A stretch of DNA of 64,000 nt from Siphonodentalium dalli (lineage: Eukaryota > Mollusca > Scaphopoda > Gadilida > Siphonodentaliidae), in the NCBI GenBank assembly GCA_032622095.1, contig CP136063.1, positions 218,135,982 to 218,199,981 of the forward strand. The letters are read 5' to 3'. Under the pieces are notes generated by a model. It saw only the letters and a program-made list of their open reading frames with translations, did not search any database and was not told where the DNA came from. Below, piece by piece: positions 58,501-64,000 of the stretch. The translations under genes and the position numbers were made by a program. Position 1 is the first letter of the stretch. Each line of letters opens with the position of its first letter.

Positions 58501-60697
58501 ATACATATAGACCTCACCCACCAATGGTGAGCCCTTCCAAATATACCAATACCCGCACACACGACCACTCATAAGTCTCATACTTGCATATACACCTCAC
58601 ACATGACAATTAATCAACTCACTGTATACTCATACACGCCATCCATGATCATTCATCTACACCATATACACCACCGATGATAATACATCCACAACATATA
58701 TAAATATACGATCCACCCGTTACCAAAATGGCACTCCCTATATAGCCACACGCTCGGCAATGACCATAAAGCTTATTCCAGGTATGCATATAACTTCAAT
58801 CTTGACCACAGGCATACCATGTGCACCTATACACATTACCCATAACCATAAAATCACACCCTATTTATCTACGCACTCCATCCATGATCATACAGACAGC
58901 ACAAATATACATATACACCACATGTCACAATACAGCCACACACGGTACACATATACATCACAACCACCACGACCATACAGTCACTCCATATATACATAAA
59001 TAACACACGGATGACCATGTAGCTACTCTCGTTATATCTATACACCACAGCAATGCCCATGCGATCACATCGACCACACACAATATACCGTACAGTCACT
59101 ACATGTATACCGATTCACCTCACACATGCCCATACAGCCACTCCTTATATTCCTATGCATCTCACCATGGACACCCCACTCATAACCATATAGTCACTCA
59201 TTGTATACCTACTCATAACCATATAGTCACCCATTGTATACCTATTCACATCATTCATGACCATACAGTAACTCCCTGTATACCTATTCACATCACCTAT
59301 GATCATACAGTAACTCCCTGGCTGCCATATTGGCATCCATCTTTTATCCAGTTGATCACTTTTTATCATGATGGGCCAGAATAGCCACATATTATGGTTC
59401 ATCTCAGTTCCGTCTCAAAGTTTTGCCCATTTCCTTTCAATAATATGGCCAGAATCAAAAAAGAGGTTCCATACTGCAACTTTAAAATGAATTTGTCATG
59501 CCCCATACGGAACTGGGACAAACAGAATAGAACGTAGTTGTCGGTTAATTAACTAACACGTATAATAACCAAGTGAGTCACAGTTTGCTACCTTGTAGAA
59601 TAACGCAGATAACAATGTTCGGGATATATGTAAAATATTAACTTTTTACAAATTTGGTTGCCATTTTGGAAGCCATCTTGAGCAATTTGGTCTATAAACA
59701 CCGTAGTGTGACACAATTAAGATAGACCAAAACAATAAATACCTTTGATACCAATGATAGTTGCATTTTACTTTTAAAAATTGTCCAACCCTGAAAAGTA
59801 AATTTTTGCCGATATTTATGTCAAGTTTGTGAGAGAAATATCCAATATTTCTGATGATGTCGGTGGTGACAATAGAAACAATGATCCATGGTGCATCAGA
59901 CATGTAAGTATTCAATGTATATAATACAGATTAGCCAATTGTATACATCAACCACAACTTGTAAGCCATTGCAGGACACCCTGGGACAATATTTACCATT
60001 TTTCATATTTTCGGCGGCCATTTTGGAAATGTTCTACACCAATTTCATTCCCATTGAAGTAAAACATCCGTCCAATAAAATAAAGCACATAGTTGTTGAC
60101 ATTCTATATTAACATCCTGTGTGGTTTGTCGTTAAAATGACTATCAAGACCGTCTTGCAAAAAAATCGAAGATTTCACCCCTCTTTTTCAAATCCTCTTT
60201 CTGTATCTATTACTAAACCCTCGTCAATGGCAAATGTCTTAAAATGACGCTATAATATCACGCTTGATGCCTGTCTCAAAAACATTGCCATTTACTAGGA
60301 CTAATGTGAAGAAAAATGGAAGATATGGTGAGATATTAATTAAATTTCCTATTTTCGTGCATATGACGTCATTTTTCGGCGGCCATTTTGAATTTTTTTC
60401 GAAATTATTTGCCGTCATTTTGAAGGACATCATACCAACAAAATGGCATACATTTTGTCTGTGTATTTTGCTAACAACCGATCTATTACAACGATTAAAT
60501 ACAGCTGGTCGGAATTAGAGGAAATGGCGGCCATCTTGGATTAAAATGGCTCTAGCACCTAGTAGGGCCACCTTTATTTTTCGGTGAAATCCGGATTCTT
60601 TATCTGGATACCATAGGGAACAATAAAAATAAGGTTATTTGTAATCATCGGGGGGGGGGGGGGGGGGTGCAGGTGGACCTTATTGGCTCCCCGACTA
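55550..60697. repeat. 5.1-kb imperfect palindrome
   Basis: TAGTCGGGGAGCCAATAAGG at 55550 is mirrored at 60678-60697. The outer arms hold CCGGATTTCACCGAAAAATA and GGCCGCCATTT sequences, then a repeat shared with 11290-11660, then the 42-bp minisatellite, then a core hairpin (58035-58163). The left arm has an extra tandem copy of a ~355-bp block (55735-56090 and 56091-56450), single in the right arm. All open frames inside are repeat. Confidence 0.92.
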
Positions 60698-61310
60698 TGT
60701 GGTTTGGCTCCGTTGGATTCTACGTATCTATAGCTTCTTCTCCCTCACTTTATTTGTTGCTGCGGTGGACTGTGTGCAGACAATCAACATGGCGATATTG
60801 TGTAATCAGCGTGGGTGAACATATATATCTGTATACATGCTCATAAGCAGGGTTTCTGCCAGATGAAATAAATGAGTCCGTATTTCAGCCGTATTGGGGA
60901 AACAAATAACACGACGGGGCGACCATGGTTTGTTGTCCCGTGGGGAGAAAAAATTGGTATTTGTCACTGAAAAGTAGTAATTTCCTTGCACCTGAGATAC
61001 TCACAAAGCAATCTAAAGCTACGTATATTACGCAAGTTGATCATTTCCGTGGGTGCATCAATTCTGTTGATGGTATTCAGAGCAGTGATCACAAAATTAC
61101 GCGCATGAGACCGCCATCTGAATGAAGACTAAATAAACTAGAGGTGTGACTGTCCCAATGGGACTAAGGATACCCCCATGCTTTTAAAATACTAAGATGT
61201 TTCACATGTCAGTAAACATTTAGTTAAAATAATAAAATAACAGTTCCCATTGCAGGTGCACAACCAAACCCTAATCTTAAACCTATTGACCGAAAAATGT
61301 AGGAATAAAA
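60698..61310. other. Intergenic
   Basis: No gene recognised; the frame 60925-61125 has no family features. Confidence 0.4.
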
Positions 61311-61760
61311 GCTCGGACAAAATTATGCATGTTGCAAACAAATTTCGAAGTCGAAAAAGGGGGATAACTCCACCAAAAAATGTCCGACAGACGTCATAAT
61401 CGCAGGTGCACAGGTTCCCATGGTACTAAATATCTGTGCCAAGTTGAAAAAAAATTGACCTAAAAATGTAGGAATAAAAGCTCGGACAAAATTATACATG
61501 TTGCGAGAATTTTCTAAGTCGAAAAAGGGGGGATAACTCCACCAAAAAAAGTCCGACAGACGTCATAATCGCAGGTGCACAGGCTCCCATGGTGGTTGAT
61601 GTCTATGCCAAGTTTCACGGAAATTAATAAAAAAAACGACTGAGAAAAACTCCGGACAAATTTGTGTCCATGGACGGACGGCGGACGGACGGACGGACGG
61701 ACAAGCTGATTCCAGTACCCCCCCCCCCCCCTAACTTCGTTGCGGGGGTATAAAGAACAA
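61310..61760. repeat. GGGGATAACTCC-type dispersed repeat
   Basis: Two ~180-bp units (GTCGAAAAAGGGGGATAACT; GTCCGACAGACGTCATAATC) end in CGGACGGACGGACGGACAAG, a poly-C run and GTTGCGGGGGTATAA. It is of the same general type as 12440-13400. Confidence 0.8.
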
Positions 61761-63351
61761 GCTACCAGTTAAAGTGTTTACAAATTTATATGATTCCGAC
61801 AGGTATAAATAAACACTAAATGTTCTAATTTTATGGACACAACAAACAATACAGACATACGAACCATATGCATCAAATTACAGCACATGTATTATCCAAT
61901 CGCAACTTCTCGGATTATCGTTCTTGGGAAAATAATTTGCGTACGGAAATCACCGAGGTTTGCCGATTGATGTATTATCTTCTAACGGACCATTATCGGA
62001 TACTGTATTGGGAATTTAATAAATTTCCCGATATTTCCAATTCTGATTCGGTCGGTGATTCTGGATACCGGTATATCATCCAGTTCATTTTCGAAAATTC
62101 TTCCAACAAATATTCCTAGCCTACACATGCATTAAAGTGACACGCATATATATAGGCATGTATTATCCGGAGACCATGCACTTTGCATAAACACAATACA
62201 TGTATAGGTATTGTAAATTTTATTTTCTATTTTATATCGCATACTATGCACTGAAATAAATTATCAAACAACATATGGCTGGGATTTTAATGTTACCAAA
62301 TTATATATGTATACATGTACATGCATAGTTTTGTGGTTCGAACGAGCTATATGTCAGTTAAAGATTCTAGTGTAGTAGAACATATCACGTTTGGAACATG
62401 CACGAAGTGCCAACCGAAATACTCTTACGTTCTATATGGAATTTTCTATCCATTTATTTTATATATCTTTTAGAGGGACAGAATTCACAGGAATAATTAA
62501 TTTCTTAATTGTTCACTCAAACATTACATCCTTTAGTATACAGGTATACAGGTCTAGTTCATGTCATGTATCTGTTTAAAAAAAACATTTTTAACAAAAC
62601 AAAAACTGTGTAAATTGATTTAGATTGTGTATGTTGTTGTAATTGGTTGGAACCATGAATGCATCTTGAAAACACGCGAGTATTCTATCCGAATATATTA
62701 TTTTATTTAAGAAATTACAGTTGCTTGTATAATTATGTAGTTACACAATCATTGAACAAATGTGTTTAAATTCTATGCTATATGTGTAAAATTGTGTAGA
62801 AATGACACATGGCATATACATTGATGGCCTATATGACATTGTGTCTGTGGAATTTTCTCAATATTGAATATGTGTGAGTATTTTATAGTTAGTAGATGAG
62901 ATATGAGTGAATATGTGAGTATATTATAGTTAGTAGATGAAACATGTTCTATTAGAGACACAAAGCTCATAAAAGCTACCATATTAAAAATCTGGCAGCA
63001 GCTTTAAAACGTTGTGATACACAATTGTGTGCGGTTAAATTTTGAGACATATATACACATTGTATAACACATTTTAAACTGAATATGGTATAGCCTTTGC
63101 GAGTAGTGTGTCTCCAATAGAACACACCACATTCAATAACTATGGTGTGTACATTAACATATTCGCCCATAATCAAACGTTGATGAAATTCCACCAACAC
63201 ACATATATGTCAAGTGTCATATTTATACACACTTTTGTTTAAGATCATAAGTAAAACAAATTGTGTAGATTTCATACACATTTAATTGTTCTAAGAGTGC
63301 AACATAGTGCGTGCCATCGATCACCAAAGGACATTATGTTGGTATACTCAC
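61761..63351. other. AT-rich DNA between repeats and alternative exon
   Basis: No gene recognised; the 83-codon frame 61868-62119 lacks family features. A ~36-bp direct duplication (GTGAGTAT-TTATAGTTAGTAGATGA) lies at 62872-62945. If exon 63352-63478 is used, this is intron. Confidence 0.45.
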
Positions 63352-63478
63352 CAATCGTTGAAATATAAACAGGGTTATACAGGTCATCAGAAAACCTATA
63401 CAGCACAGAACTTTTTCCAACTCCAGATTCACCAATCATCATAAGAGCGAGTCTCCTGTACAGAGATTTCTTTGACAT
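63352..63478 (-). CDS. Alternative first exon of Rab10 with diverged P-loop
   Basis: The ATG at 63478 opens a 127-nt exon, identical in length and end phase to Rab10 exon 1, ending ATTG|GTGAGT. It encodes a Met-Ser-Lys-Lys start, the P-loop GESGVGKS (residues 16-23), then a segment ending NPVYISTIG with the switch I Thr41 kept. Roughly half the residues match exon 1, while the Phe-Lys-Leu before the P-loop is replaced by Leu-Ala-Leu. I found no matching exons 2-6 of a second gene between here and exon 1 at 52107, so an alternative promoter and first exon of Rab10 is the simplest reading. A truncated tandem Rab gene is the alternative. The intact frame and key residues argue against a dead copy. 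Confidence 0.75.
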
Positions 63479-64000
63479 AGTGAATAGATATATCTCCCAC
63501 TAAAGCTAAATCACATGTATACTATAATACAGTTCTTTGAATGCACTTTCGGATTTAAAGTATACATATATATATAACTACACGTATTAATATAATATAT
63601 ATACACCGGCGACTGAAACAGTCGCATCTGGTCTCTTAATTGGTACGGAAATGTATATACCATACGACCACCTAAGCATGAAATACGAAATTGTTCTTAT
63701 TCAATGTGTGCAAACAATACACAAATGGAAAGACACACTGTTATATTTAGATATGACATATTTCAAACGCATGGTCTAAAGATCGCGATGTAATTATATT
63801 GACTCATTGCGAACAACTTGGTGAAGAATTGTGGATATATAGTACTGGATACATACACGAGAATGTTGATAACTTCCTGAAACTCACATTACAGTAATTA
63901 TATATTTATAAGGATGGTACCGTGACCTATATTCTCGAAGACAATAAGTATACTACATGTCTGAACTTCATATATCTGATACAGCTATAAAGGTAAGACA
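63479..64000 (-). other. 5' flank of the alternative Rab10 exon
   Basis: AT-rich with a long TATATATA stretch (63563-63605). No CpG-rich promoter like that of exon 1. Any TATA call here would be unsafe in such AT-rich DNA. Confidence 0.35.

Noticed and set aside
61868-62119. 83-codon frame as a gene
   Set aside because: No splice context, family motif or promoter; length is compatible with chance in AT-rich DNA.
63352-63478. Alternative exon as a processed Rab pseudogene
   Set aside because: It ends exactly at a splice donor in the Rab10 exon 1 position, with an open frame and intact GTP-binding residues; a processed copy would continue into exon 2 sequence.

Overview
The window is eukaryotic genomic DNA from an animal, most likely a marine mollusc and plausibly a bivalve. 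That placement is an inference: there is one intron-rich gene in a repeat-dense background, and several repeats (arrays built on GGGGCATAACTC ending in CGGACGGACGG runs, and AGGTGAGCTAAAAA-type ends) resemble repeats I associate with mollusc genomes. No search was possible. There is no bacterial or operon structure, and almost every open frame longer than 60 codons lies inside a tandem repeat or a transposable element.

The one gene I can reconstruct with confidence is Rab10, a small GTPase of vesicle transport, on the minus strand. Six coding exons (52107-51981, 44846-44786, 39289-39151, 36730-36641, 30682-30581, 29105-29028) join in frame with consensus splice sites into a 198-residue protein with all GTPase motifs and a C-terminal Cys-Cys-Asn. 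About 11.2 kb upstream, at 63478-63352, lies a second first exon of the same length (127 nt), the same phase and the same Met-x-Lys-Lys start, with a diverged P-loop and switch I region. It can splice to Rab10 exon 2, and I see no separate downstream exons for it, so the locus may make two Rab10 forms with different GTP-binding ends. The donor half of exon 4 has also been copied four times in tandem just downstream of the real exon.

Layout. 1-6640: nested palindromic repeats (142-bp GC-rich arrays in opposite orientations, a 42-bp minisatellite, paired 16-bp arrays, CAGTGGCG elements). 6640-15500: degenerate repeats and hairpin MITEs. 15572-16350: a 30-bp minisatellite. 16639-27460: TA, TTAA and 8-bp-TSD MITEs, a 49-bp minisatellite and unique AT-rich DNA. 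27798-28102: a possible heat-shock-like promoter with a 31-codon frame on the plus strand. 28100-52107: Rab10, its introns filled with MITEs, satellites and nested hAT-like elements. 50697-60697: four large foldbacks packed between the two alternative Rab10 first exons, including a 5.1-kb imperfect palindrome. 61310-64000: another mollusc-type repeat, AT-rich DNA and the alternative first exon.

Several insertions can be resolved to the base because target-site duplications, or an uninterrupted copy of the target, are present in this window: hAT-like elements at 26737, 37151, 39515 and 42997; CAAG-ended hairpin elements at 14912 and 33351; a 1.4-kb element at 34635; and TTAA elements at 21428, 21545, 25936, 31164, 31485 and 44409.
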